DNA of 50,292 nucleotides from Hylemonella gracilis (GTDB lineage: Bacteria > Pseudomonadota > Gammaproteobacteria > Burkholderiales > Burkholderiaceae_C). Position numbers and translations under genes: made by a program. Of the stretch, positions 35,598-44,107 are shown piece by piece (position 1 is the first letter of the stretch; each line of letters opens with the position of its first letter). The stretch lies in NCBI GenBank assembly GCA_945862005.1, contig CAMAWQ010000002.1, forward strand, positions 1-50,292. The letters are read 5' to 3'. The notes beneath the pieces are model-generated. The model did not search any database. It was given only the letters and a program-made list of their open reading frames with translations, and was not told the DNA's origin.

Positions 35598-36795
35598 GAA
35601 AGCCCTCCCTCAAGTTTTAATTGTAGGTGCCGGTCCAGTGGGCCTTACTGCCGCTCTGGTTTTGGCGGATTCTGGTGTCAAGGTTCAAGTGCTTGAGGCA
35701 TCCAGCGGCATAGAAGAAGACCTTCGCGCCTCTACATTCCACCCGCCGACCTTGGATATGCTCGATGCTTGGGGCATTACCAGTACCTTGCTGGCACAAG
35801 GTTTGTTGTGTCCACATTGGCAGGTCCGCCTTCACCCTGCTGGAGAGTTTGCACGTTTCGACCTGTCTGTACTGGCTGACATCACCGCACACCCCTACAG
35901 ACTCCAATGCGAGCAGTTCAAGCTTTCTCGTGCATTGTTGGCTCGACTGAAAGACTTTCCTCATGCGCATGTGCGCTTTGGCACATCTGTGGAAAAAGTC
36001 TCTCAGAACGATAGCAGTGTTCAATTGCATGTGACCCATGAAGACGGCTCTGAAAACTTGCGCGGTGGGTGGTTGATCGGAGCAGACGGTGCACACAGCA
36101 TTGTGCGCAAAGCGCTCGGAGTTGGCTTTGAAGGTCAGACTTACCCCGAAACTACGATTTTGGCTACTACCAACTTTGCTTTTGAAGAGCACTTGCCAGG
36201 GTTGTCTAATGTGTCTTATTGCTGGCATATGGATGGAGGTAACTTCAGTCTGCTTAAGGTTCCTGAACGTTGGAGGGTCTCTATCTACCCTGATGCGAAC
36301 AAGCCCATTGAAGAATCTTTGACCCCTGAAGCCATTGAAGAGTCTCTCCAAGCTATCGTTCCGCATGAGAAACCATACCAGGTGATGGAAGTAAGACCCT
36401 ACCGCGTACATCAGCGTATAGCCTCGTCTTACGGAATTGGTCGAATCTGGTTGGCCGGAGACGCCGCCCATTTGAATAGCCCAGCCGGAGGTATGGGAAT
36501 GAACGGCGGCGTGCATGACGCGCTTAACTTGGCCAAAAAACTGGTGAGAGTTTTGAGGGGCGAGCCCAGCGAGCTGTTGGCTCAATACGAACTTCAGCGC
36601 CGGCCTGTAGCACTTGAACAAATTCTCAAGCAATCCGACGCCAACCGAGCTCGCATGCGTGAGCGTGACCCCACTCTGCGCCGCCAGGCCTTGCAGAAAC
36701 TTCAGGTTATTGCTGATGACCCTGTTGCCCATAGGCAGCACCTGCTTCGCACATCGATGATCGAAGGACTGAGACTCAGCGGCCAGATTCAATAG
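35596..36795 (+). CDS. FAD-dependent monooxygenase (class A flavoprotein hydroxylase)
   Basis: VLIVGAGPVGLTAALVLADSGVKVQVLEAS; LIGADGAHSIVRKALG; IWLAGDAAHLNSPAGGMGMNGGVHDALNLAKKL. Start MKALPQV at 35596 chosen. Confidence 0.9.
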   Translation: MKALPQVLIVGAGPVGLTAALVLADSGVKVQVLEASSGIEEDLRASTFHPPTLDMLDAWGITSTLLAQGLLCPHWQVRLHPAGEFARFDLSVLADITAHPYRLQCEQFKLSRALLARLKDFPHAHVRFGTSVEKVSQNDSSVQLHVTHEDGSENLRGGWLIGADGAHSIVRKALGVGFEGQTYPETTILATTNFAFEEHLPGLSNVSYCWHMDGGNFSLLKVPERWRVSIYPDANKPIEESLTPEAIEESLQAIVPHEKPYQVMEVRPYRVHQRIASSYGIGRIWLAGDAAHLNSPAGGMGMNGGVHDALNLAKKLVRVLRGEPSELLAQYELQRRPVALEQILKQSDANRARMRERDPTLRRQALQKLQVIADDPVAHRQHLLRTSMIEGLRLSGQIQ

Positions 36796-36803
36796 CCCAA
36801 CTA

Positions 36804-37574
36804 TCAACGGCAACTTCCAATCTCGCTTCGCCACTGAGCTTTCGGATCAAGCATAGCTTTTAATATATGGTGGTGACTGGTTTGAACCGCAGTTGCACAG
36901 CGCATAGCCCAGGCTAGACAAAGATTTGACGAAAGAATCGGCACTGAGGAGTAACGCTGGGCAATAACTCGCAACGTTGGCATACCCGTGCCGCTAAGCA
37001 ACACCGCATCGCACAAGCTGGTATCAATCTGGTCAAAAATCTCTAACACGCTCCTAGACCTCAGACCATAAATATTGCGAGTGTCCAGCAGTTCTTGAGG
37101 CAGGGTCAAAATAGGCCCCAGATCAAAACCGCAGGCGCGCCAGTAGGCCTGGCCAGCTGCTGAAAGCCAATCAGGATAGGGCGATAGCAAGGCTATACGT
37201 CGTGCGCCCAGGGTCTGGAGAGCAAGTTTGATGGCTTGAGCAGCCCCAATTACTGGATAGCCACGTGCTGAAGTTAAGTTACCAAGCCGAAGCTGATCCT
37301 CCTCTAGGCCCACGAGATAGCTTGATCCAGTGCAAGCAAAGCCAGCCACCTGAACTGGAGCCACATCAAATTGATCTAAGGTTTGGCTTAGCTTGTCAAA
37401 GTAATCGATCAGCCGAGCCCGAGAGTCCTGAAGCAGACTCGTCATTCGTGCCGTTAACAAGCTGTTGCCTTGAGACAGCAATGCTTGCATTTCTGGCTCG
37501 ACTGTTGGATTGGCTTGGGGCACAGCGACCGCTAAGACTGGACCGTATTCGAGACTGCAGCTGAGATCAGCCAT
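36804..37574 (-). CDS. Asp/Glu racemase / maleate isomerase / arylmalonate decarboxylase-superfamily protein
   Basis: VAVPQANPTVEPE, AGFACTGSSYLVG, VLLSGTGMPTLRVIAQRYSSVPILSSN. Confidence 0.8.
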   Translation of the reverse strand: MADLSCSLEYGPVLAVAVPQANPTVEPEMQALLSQGNSLLTARMTSLLQDSRARLIDYFDKLSQTLDQFDVAPVQVAGFACTGSSYLVGLEEDQLRLGNLTSARGYPVIGAAQAIKLALQTLGARRIALLSPYPDWLSAAGQAYWRACGFDLGPILTLPQELLDTRNIYGLRSRSVLEIFDQIDTSLCDAVLLSGTGMPTLRVIAQRYSSVPILSSNLCLAWAMRCATAVQTSHHHILKAMLDPKAQWRSEIGSCR

Positions 37575-37581
37575 AAGGAAT

Positions 37582-38097
37582 TTATTTCAAGTTTCGCTGT
37601 TTGAGGCTTGCAAGCAAACCTCCCTTGAGCGCCATTTGCAGAAGAAAGTCAGGAACAGGTTCGCAATTAAGGCGCTTTCCAGACAATAAAACAACCGAAG
37701 ATCGATCCACATCTAGCAAAAGGTGCTTCTCATTTTTTAACGAATCGGCACTTGTACAAGTCAGCAAAATCAGACCTAAGTTAAATGCATTACGAAAAAA
37801 AAGACCGCCATAGCTAGGAGCAATGACAGCAGCCACACCTAGATGAACTAGGGCACCTGCTGCCTGCTCCCGGGAAGATCCAATGCCGAAATTACGACCC
37901 GCCACTATCACATCCCCTGGTCTTACAAGTGAGGCGAAGTGAGGAACTAAGCTTTCTAAGCAGTGATTTGCAACCACATCAATTCCATACTGCATCCATG
38001 CTCCGGGAGCTAACGCATCGGTATTCACCTCGTCACCCAAATGCCAGATTTTGTGCGGGGCACCGGCGTAAATACTCTTAGGTTCTACTGCGTTCAA
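37582..38097 (-). CDS. LeuD-like hydro-lyase small subunit
   Basis: IVAGRNFGIGSSREQAAGALVHLGVAAVIAPSYGGLFFRNAFNLGL. Confidence 0.92.
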   Translation of the reverse strand: MNAVEPKSIYAGAPHKIWHLGDEVNTDALAPGAWMQYGIDVVANHCLESLVPHFASLVRPGDVIVAGRNFGIGSSREQAAGALVHLGVAAVIAPSYGGLFFRNAFNLGLILLTCTSADSLKNEKHLLLDVDRSSVVLLSGKRLNCEPVPDFLLQMALKGGLLASLKQRNLK

Positions 38098-39362
38098 ATC
38101 ATGACCTCCCTCGGGTCAGTAATGCAACCCCGAAGCGCTGAAGCAGCAACGGTGTATGGGGAACCAAGAAACACTTCAGTGCTAAGTGGGCCCATGCGGC
38201 CTTGAAAATTACGAGCAGTGCTAGAAATAACGGTTTGGTTTTCTTCAAAGTTTTGCCCATAGCCAGCACATGCTCCGCAGCTGCTCGGTAAGATTTTGGC
38301 ACCCGCATCGATCAAAGTCTGAAGCGTTCCTTCTGACGCAGCAACCGCCTGATCCTTCAAGCTTGCTGGGGCGATTAACATCTGAACTCCAGGGGCTACT
38401 TTGCGACCCCTCAAGACCTGGGCAGCAAAACGTAAGTCTTCTAGCTTAGCCCCAGTACAAGCGCCAATATAGGCAACATCAATAGATGTATTTGCAAACT
38501 CGACCAACGGCACACCATGAGCAGGGCTATGGGGAGCAGCCAGCTGTGGCCCCAACACGTCAGCGTCAAAATCGTATTGTTGTGAGCTACTGTAAAGATC
38601 GGATTGCAAATTCTCGATCCCATTAGGCAATACAGCCCCGTTAAGGCCAAGCCATTCAATGGTGGCAGCATCTGGCGCTACCAATCCAGTCTGCGCACCC
38701 AGCTCTGCGCTCATATTACAAAGCGTCATACGCTCCTGCATCGAGAGCTCCCTCACGGCGCTACCAGCAAACTCGACTGCCTCGTAATTTGCACCATTGA
38801 TGCCAAAACGGGCAATCATGAACAACATCATGTCCTTGGCGCAAACGCCCCTAGCCAGCCGGCCAGACCAGTTCATAGTGATAGTCCTCGGTACCCGGAG
38901 CCAAATTTCGCCGGTAACGACAACTCCAAGCATCTCAGTGCTGCCTATCCCAAACATATAGGCGCCAAAGGCTCCACCGGTAGTCGAATGAGAATCACCC
39001 CCAACGCAGAACATACCCGGAGAAATATGTCCGTTCTCAGGAACCACCACATGACAGATGCCCTGGCTGTCGTAGACATTTGGAAGCGACTGCTCGCGTG
39101 CCCAGTCTCGCGCAATGTTCACAATCTTGCGAGATTCAGGATTACGCTCTGGCACATAGTGGTCCATAACCAAGACAACGCGTGACTTATCCCAAATTTG
39201 TGCCCCCAGCTCCTCAAGCATCGGCTTGAGACGGCGCGGGCCCGATGAGTCATGGAACATGGCGAGGTCGACTTTGCAAATCACAATTTCGCCCACATCT
39301 ACGGTATTACGGCCAGCAGCTCTGGCAATAATTTTTTGAGCAAGAGACTGCAGTTGACTCAT
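38094..39362 (-). CDS. LeuC/aconitase-like hydro-lyase large subunit
   Basis: GGDSHSTTGGAFGAYMFGIGSTEM; YIGACTGAKLEDLR; LPSSCGACAGYG Fe-S ligands. Confidence 0.93.
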   Translation of the reverse strand: MSQLQSLAQKIIARAAGRNTVDVGEIVICKVDLAMFHDSSGPRRLKPMLEELGAQIWDKSRVVLVMDHYVPERNPESRKIVNIARDWAREQSLPNVYDSQGICHVVVPENGHISPGMFCVGGDSHSTTGGAFGAYMFGIGSTEMLGVVVTGEIWLRVPRTITMNWSGRLARGVCAKDMMLFMIARFGINGANYEAVEFAGSAVRELSMQERMTLCNMSAELGAQTGLVAPDAATIEWLGLNGAVLPNGIENLQSDLYSSSQQYDFDADVLGPQLAAPHSPAHGVPLVEFANTSIDVAYIGACTGAKLEDLRFAAQVLRGRKVAPGVQMLIAPASLKDQAVAASEGTLQTLIDAGAKILPSSCGACAGYGQNFEENQTVISSTARNFQGRMGPLSTEVFLGSPYTVAASALRGCITDPREVMI

Positions 39363-40330
39363 TCGGGTCTGGCTCCAGAAAATTTCACAACCTTAGACCA
39401 ACGGACAATTTCAGCCAAAACAAAGCGAGAGAACTCATCTGGAGTATTTCCAACAGGTGTATAGCCTTCCACTTCAAGTCTTCGCCTTACTTCGGACTGC
39501 GACAAGGCATGACGTGCAGCATCTGAGAGCCTGCGAGCCAATACAACATCCATTCGAGCTGGAGCAAAAAGACCAAACCAAGCACTTGATTCGAATCCCG
39601 GCAACACTTCGTTGATAGCGGGCACGTCTGGAAACGCCGTCAGCCTCTTAGAGCTCGTTACACCAAGGGCTCGAAGTTTTCCATTCTTTATATGAGCTGA
39701 TGCGTTACCGATTGCGGCAAACATCAATTCAACCTGTCCCGCTAAAACGTCTTGTAAAGCTGGTGCGGTTCCCCGATAAGGAATATTGACGATGAACGCA
39801 CCCGACTGCATCTTGAAGGCGTCACCTGCCAGATGCAATGACGACCCTATGGCGCCTATTGCAAAATTAAGCTGACCGGGCTTACTTCTGGCCAACGAGA
39901 TCAAATCATGCACGTTTTTAACAGGTAACGATGGATGTGCAACCAGAATGGACGGGGAAGTGGCCACAAGAGTCAGTGGGGTAAAGTCTTTTACAGGATC
40001 AAAAGTAAGGGATGGGTAAAGCGACGCATTTATGGCGTGACTTGTAAAACTCATTAGCAGTGTGTTGCCATCAGCCGCAGCCTTAGCTACGGCGTCAGCA
40101 GCAATGTTGCCGCCAGCACCCGGCCTGTTTTCCACAATCACCGATCGACCGAGATGCCGACCAAACTCCAAGGCTAGTGTTCGAGCAATAGTGTCGGTAG
40201 AACCACCTGCTGGTGCGCCAACAAGTATTCGAATTGGTGTTGTGTCCTGTGCGTTTACAACCGAAACAAAAGATATGAAAGAAAGCACTGCAAGCGCAAT
40301 AAGTCGGCACATTTTGAAACTCACTACCAA
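39359..40330 (-). CDS. Bug-family substrate-binding protein
   Basis: PIRILVGAPAGGSTDTIARTLALEF; Sec-type signal peptide. Confidence 0.92.
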   Translation of the reverse strand: MVVSFKMCRLIALAVLSFISFVSVVNAQDTTPIRILVGAPAGGSTDTIARTLALEFGRHLGRSVIVENRPGAGGNIAADAVAKAAADGNTLLMSFTSHAINASLYPSLTFDPVKDFTPLTLVATSPSILVAHPSLPVKNVHDLISLARSKPGQLNFAIGAIGSSLHLAGDAFKMQSGAFIVNIPYRGTAPALQDVLAGQVELMFAAIGNASAHIKNGKLRALGVTSSKRLTAFPDVPAINEVLPGFESSAWFGLFAPARMDVVLARRLSDAARHALSQSEVRRRLEVEGYTPVGNTPDEFSRFVLAEIVRWSKVVKFSGARPE

Positions 40331-40378
40331 AACAGAATTTTTTTCACAGCGAAAAAGCGAAACATAATTAAAAGGGAT

Positions 40379-41170
40379 TTAATGCATCATCGCACCGCCA
40401 TCCACATTGATGGTCTGGCCAGTTATATAACTACTTGCATCCGACAATAGAAAGAGCAACACTCCCACCAAATCCTCAGGTATTTGTGTGCGCTTTAATG
40501 CTTTGCGACTATTTAACTCTTGCATTTTTACAACGTAAGCTGGATTACTAAATTCGATTTGCCGTTCACTTGCAGTGAATCCGGGCGTGATGGCATTAAC
40601 CGTAATGTTGTCATCACCCACTTCACGTGAGAGCGCACGAGTAAAACCAACGACGCCTGCCTTTGATGTTGTGTAATGCAGTCTATTGGGCGTGCCATCC
40701 CAAATGCGGTTGGATGAAATATTGATAATTCGTCCACCCCCCATTTTTTTCATGTGTGGATAGACGGCCCTGCTGCACAAAAATAGGCTGCGTAAATTAA
40801 CCTCCATCACGCGATCCCAGTCTGACTGCTCTATTTCATACCATGGACCTCGGGGAAGTGTGCTCATGAGCGCAGCGTTGTTCACAAGACCGTGAACAGA
40901 ACCAAAATGCTTGATGACGGCACTGACCATGTTGATAACTGAGTCCGGATTAGAAACATCGCAACCCAAACCTAGTGCACTTTGTCCTCTTGCGTTCAAG
41001 TCTGATGCCAGCTGTTGAGCGAGAAATTCATTTTGGTCTGCAATCACTGGTTTTGCGCCGCAAGAAGCCAGCGCCTCACAATAGACCCGCCCAATTCCAG
41101 ACGCACCACCCGTAACTATGACCACCTTTTCAGATAAGTCAAAAAGTTTATGCGCCATACTTAAAATCAA
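40379..41170 (-). CDS. SDR-family NAD(P)-dependent oxidoreductase
   Basis: VTGGASGIGRVYCEALASCGA; NNAAL; YTTSK active site. Start may be 41158. Confidence 0.93.
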   Translation of the reverse strand: MILSMAHKLFDLSEKVVIVTGGASGIGRVYCEALASCGAKPVIADQNEFLAQQLASDLNARGQSALGLGCDVSNPDSVINMVSAVIKHFGSVHGLVNNAALMSTLPRGPWYEIEQSDWDRVMEVNLRSLFLCSRAVYPHMKKMGGGRIINISSNRIWDGTPNRLHYTTSKAGVVGFTRALSREVGDDNITVNAITPGFTASERQIEFSNPAYVVKMQELNSRKALKRTQIPEDLVGVLLFLLSDASSYITGQTINVDGGAMMH

Positions 41171-42168
41171 TCCGGCTTGATGCCAACGTCTCGAATGATT
41201 TTGCCAAATCTGACAAAGTCTTTTTCAATCAAAGTACTAAACTGCTCTGGAGTTCCCGGCATCACATCAAAGAACTGACCCTGTAGACGACTCTTGACAT
41301 CTTGCTGCGACAATAATGTATTGATATCTTGATTAATTTTTATAATGATTTCGCGAGGTGTTTTGGCAGGTGCAAGCAAACCAAACCAAACATCAAAGTT
41401 ATAACCTGCCAAACCCGCCTCTGCAACAGTTGGAAGCTCTGGTACTAAGTCGCTGCGCTTGGCACCTGCAACTGCAAACCCCTTCAATCGACCAGTTTTA
41501 ATATGTGGATTCATATTGGCAACTGTTGTAAATAAGACCTGAACAACACCCGCAACCGCATCGGGTATTGCAGCCCCGCACCCCTTGTAAGGAACATGCT
41601 GCATCTGAACACCAGCCATAGAGTTAAACAACTCTCCGGCAATATGCTGCGGAGATCCGCCGCCACATGAAATATAGTTAAGAGTACCTGGCTTGGCTTT
41701 TGCCAAAGCAATAAGCTCACGAATAGAATTCGCAGGAACACCCGCATTTACCCCAATCATAATTGGGGATGATGCCACTGTTCCAATAGGAGCAAAGTCC
41801 TTTAAGGGATCCCATGGGGTTTTATCAAATAATGAGGGATTGATAGAAAGGTTACTGGGCATCATAACCAGGGTATACCCATCAGGAGCAGACCTGGCAA
41901 CCTGATCTGCCCCGATATTACCCCCCGCACCTCCTCTATTTTCGACGACAACGGGCTGCCCCCACATATCAGAAAACTTTTGCGCCAAGAACCGGGCCAT
42001 TATGTCCGTACCGCCCCCAGCTGGATATGGAACCACTATTTTCACGGGCCTTACTGGCCACGTCTGAGCCCATGCGAAGGAATGGCTGCCAAGTATTAGT
42101 ACCGCTACAGCTGATACAAGGTTAATCACAAACCGATTCAATAAACTGTATTTATTCATAATTCTCAC
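41167..42168 (-). CDS. Bug-family substrate-binding protein
   Basis: WPVRPVKIVVPYPAGGGTDIMARFLAQKF; Sec-type signal. Confidence 0.93.
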   Translation of the reverse strand: MRIMNKYSLLNRFVINLVSAVAVLILGSHSFAWAQTWPVRPVKIVVPYPAGGGTDIMARFLAQKFSDMWGQPVVVENRGGAGGNIGADQVARSAPDGYTLVMMPSNLSINPSLFDKTPWDPLKDFAPIGTVASSPIMIGVNAGVPANSIRELIALAKAKPGTLNYISCGGGSPQHIAGELFNSMAGVQMQHVPYKGCGAAIPDAVAGVVQVLFTTVANMNPHIKTGRLKGFAVAGAKRSDLVPELPTVAEAGLAGYNFDVWFGLLAPAKTPREIIIKINQDINTLLSQQDVKSRLQGQFFDVMPGTPEQFSTLIEKDFVRFGKIIRDVGIKPD

Positions 42169-42443
42169 CTAATTAAAGTTTTCCATTTTTATGATTATTT
42201 TGCAAATCATTAAATAGGGGTAAACACTTGGTGAATTAGCAAATGTGTGTGGCTAGGGTAATACCTGTTGTTGCACTTGTTCCTAGCCCTTAGCATTCAA
42301 AGCTGTGTAATGCACAAGAACTCATACGCTGCTTGAGAAACTCGAACAGTGAATTCAAACCTAAAATTTGAATCAATCAACTTAGGATCGGCCTATTTCG
42401 TCTGTGTTTCGCAACATTCAAACAAGTCACTCAGCTTATCCAT

Positions 42444-43148
42444 TTGCCTAAAAGAAACTACCGCTACTACGACTTCATTGTGGCCGCCTTTGTGACGGTC
42501 CTGCTCTGCTCCAACTTGATTGGCGCGGGTAAAGTAGCTCAGGTGGACTTGCCTTTCGTGGGCAACGTGGTGTTTGGAGCGGGGATTCTCTTTTTCCCGA
42601 TTGCTTATTTTTTTGGCGACATCTTGACCGAGGTCTACGGCTACGCGCATGACCGCAGAGCCGTTTGGTGTGGCTTTGGCGCCTTGTTATTTGCGGCCAT
42701 CATGGCCAGTGTGGTGGTGTCTCTCACCCCTGCTCCAGGCGAATACAACTCGTCTCTTCAAAATGGCTTAGAAATGGTGTTTGGCAACACCTGGCGAATT
42801 GTGGCGGGCTCCATCACCGCCTTCTGGATGGGCAGCTTTGTCAATGCCTATGTATTGGCCAAGCTCAAGGTGTGGACTCAGGGTCGACAACTGTGGTTGC
42901 GCACCATCGGCTCCACCGCCGCTGGAGAGTTGGTGGACTCAAGCTTGTTTTATGTGATTGCTTTTGCAGGCATTTGGCCCCTAGAGCAAGTGGTGACGGT
43001 AGCCCTGGTGCAGTATGTGCTCAAGACCTCTTGGGAGGTGCTGGCCACTCCCTTAACTTACGTGGTCGTGGGCTACCTTAAACGTCAAGAACAAGAAGAC
43101 TACTACGACACCCACACCAACTTCTCGCCCTTTAAAACGACACTTTAA
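42444..43148 (+). CDS. Queuosine precursor transporter, YhhQ/COG1738-like
   Basis: MPKRNYRYYDFIVAAFVTVLLCSNLIGAGKVAQ...FFPIAYFFGDILTEVYGYAHDRRAVW; TTG start assumed. Confidence 0.85.
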   Translation: MPKRNYRYYDFIVAAFVTVLLCSNLIGAGKVAQVDLPFVGNVVFGAGILFFPIAYFFGDILTEVYGYAHDRRAVWCGFGALLFAAIMASVVVSLTPAPGEYNSSLQNGLEMVFGNTWRIVAGSITAFWMGSFVNAYVLAKLKVWTQGRQLWLRTIGSTAAGELVDSSLFYVIAFAGIWPLEQVVTVALVQYVLKTSWEVLATPLTYVVVGYLKRQEQEDYYDTHTNFSPFKTTL

Positions 43149-43157
43149 GGCAACCCT

Positions 43158-44081
43158 CTAAAGCGCAGACTCCAAAAATTGGGTCACTTCAAGCAGAGCC
43201 TCTTGGGGGCGCTCTTCTTGCATCAAATGACCCTGCTTGGGCAGTACTACGGTTTTGTATTGGGGCACCACCAGCTCATAGCTCTTGGCGTTGTCGCTGG
43301 GAATCATTTGATCTGTTTGGCCCCATAAAAGCAGTGTGGGTGCGGTGATGCGCTTCAAACGGTCAGCCGGGTCTGTGTTGATAGTTTGATTAGCCCGATC
43401 GATGATGGCTTGCCGAACACCTGGGGCCCTGAGCATGTCAAAGTAGCGGTTGAGCAAATCTTCTTGCAGCTCTTGGGCATCAAAAAAAGCCGGTTCAATG
43501 GACTTTTTGACCATGAACTTTGGTAAGCAGTATTTGATGGCGCTCATGAATGAAGGCATAGCGTAGGGTTTGGAGCCAAAATCTTCTGGCTTGGAATAGC
43601 CGTCGGGGGCCATTAACACCAATCTCTTGACCCGCTTAGGGTAGGCCGCCGCAAAGTTCCAAGCGATTTTTCCGCCCATGGAATGGCCCAACAACGAAAA
43701 CTCGGTGAGATCCAAATGGTCTGCAAAATGGGCTATAGCTTGAACGTCATCAAGGTCGGCGTATTTTTGGTCGGGGCTTGGGCCCGTTAAGCCAAACCCA
43801 GGCAAATCGAGGCGGATGACTCTGTACCTGCTTTCTAGCGACTGGGCCCAAACGTCCCAGGTTTGAAGGCTGGAGCCAAAACCGTGCAACAGCAACAGCA
43901 CGGGGGCATCTCTAGGGCCGGTGTCTTGATAGTGGATGCGCAAACTACTTACCACCACAAAATGGCTGTTGGGTGTGGCGTACTTATTCTCGAGAACTTT
44001 TCTGTCCAAGTCGGGCGTCCAAAGCCCAGCCACAGTGCCGGCCAACACAAGCGCCAAGACACTCATAGAAGTGAAAATCAA
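43158..44081 (-). CDS. Alpha/beta fold hydrolase
   Basis: VLLLLHGFGSSLQTWDVWAQ; LLGHSMGGKIAWNFA. Confidence 0.92.
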   Translation of the reverse strand: MIFTSMSVLALVLAGTVAGLWTPDLDRKVLENKYATPNSHFVVVSSLRIHYQDTGPRDAPVLLLLHGFGSSLQTWDVWAQSLESRYRVIRLDLPGFGLTGPSPDQKYADLDDVQAIAHFADHLDLTEFSLLGHSMGGKIAWNFAAAYPKRVKRLVLMAPDGYSKPEDFGSKPYAMPSFMSAIKYCLPKFMVKKSIEPAFFDAQELQEDLLNRYFDMLRAPGVRQAIIDRANQTINTDPADRLKRITAPTLLLWGQTDQMIPSDNAKSYELVVPQYKTVVLPKQGHLMQEERPQEALLEVTQFLESAL

Positions 44082-44107
44082 AGCATGCCCTTCAGATATT
44101 GGTGCAC

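Noticed and set aside
35617-36834. 405-aa minus-strand ORF opposite the FAD monooxygenase
   Set aside because: Shadow ORF: the plus strand encodes a clear class A flavoprotein with all FAD motifs; the antisense translation has no recognisable domain.
38604-39185. 193-aa plus-strand ORF inside the LeuC-like gene
   Set aside because: Antisense to a LeuC-like protein with intact Fe-S ligands.
31272-42444. Possibility that the island is an intact mobile element
   Set aside because: No transposase, integrase, tRNA target or convincing terminal repeats found by eye; only composition and context support acquisition.
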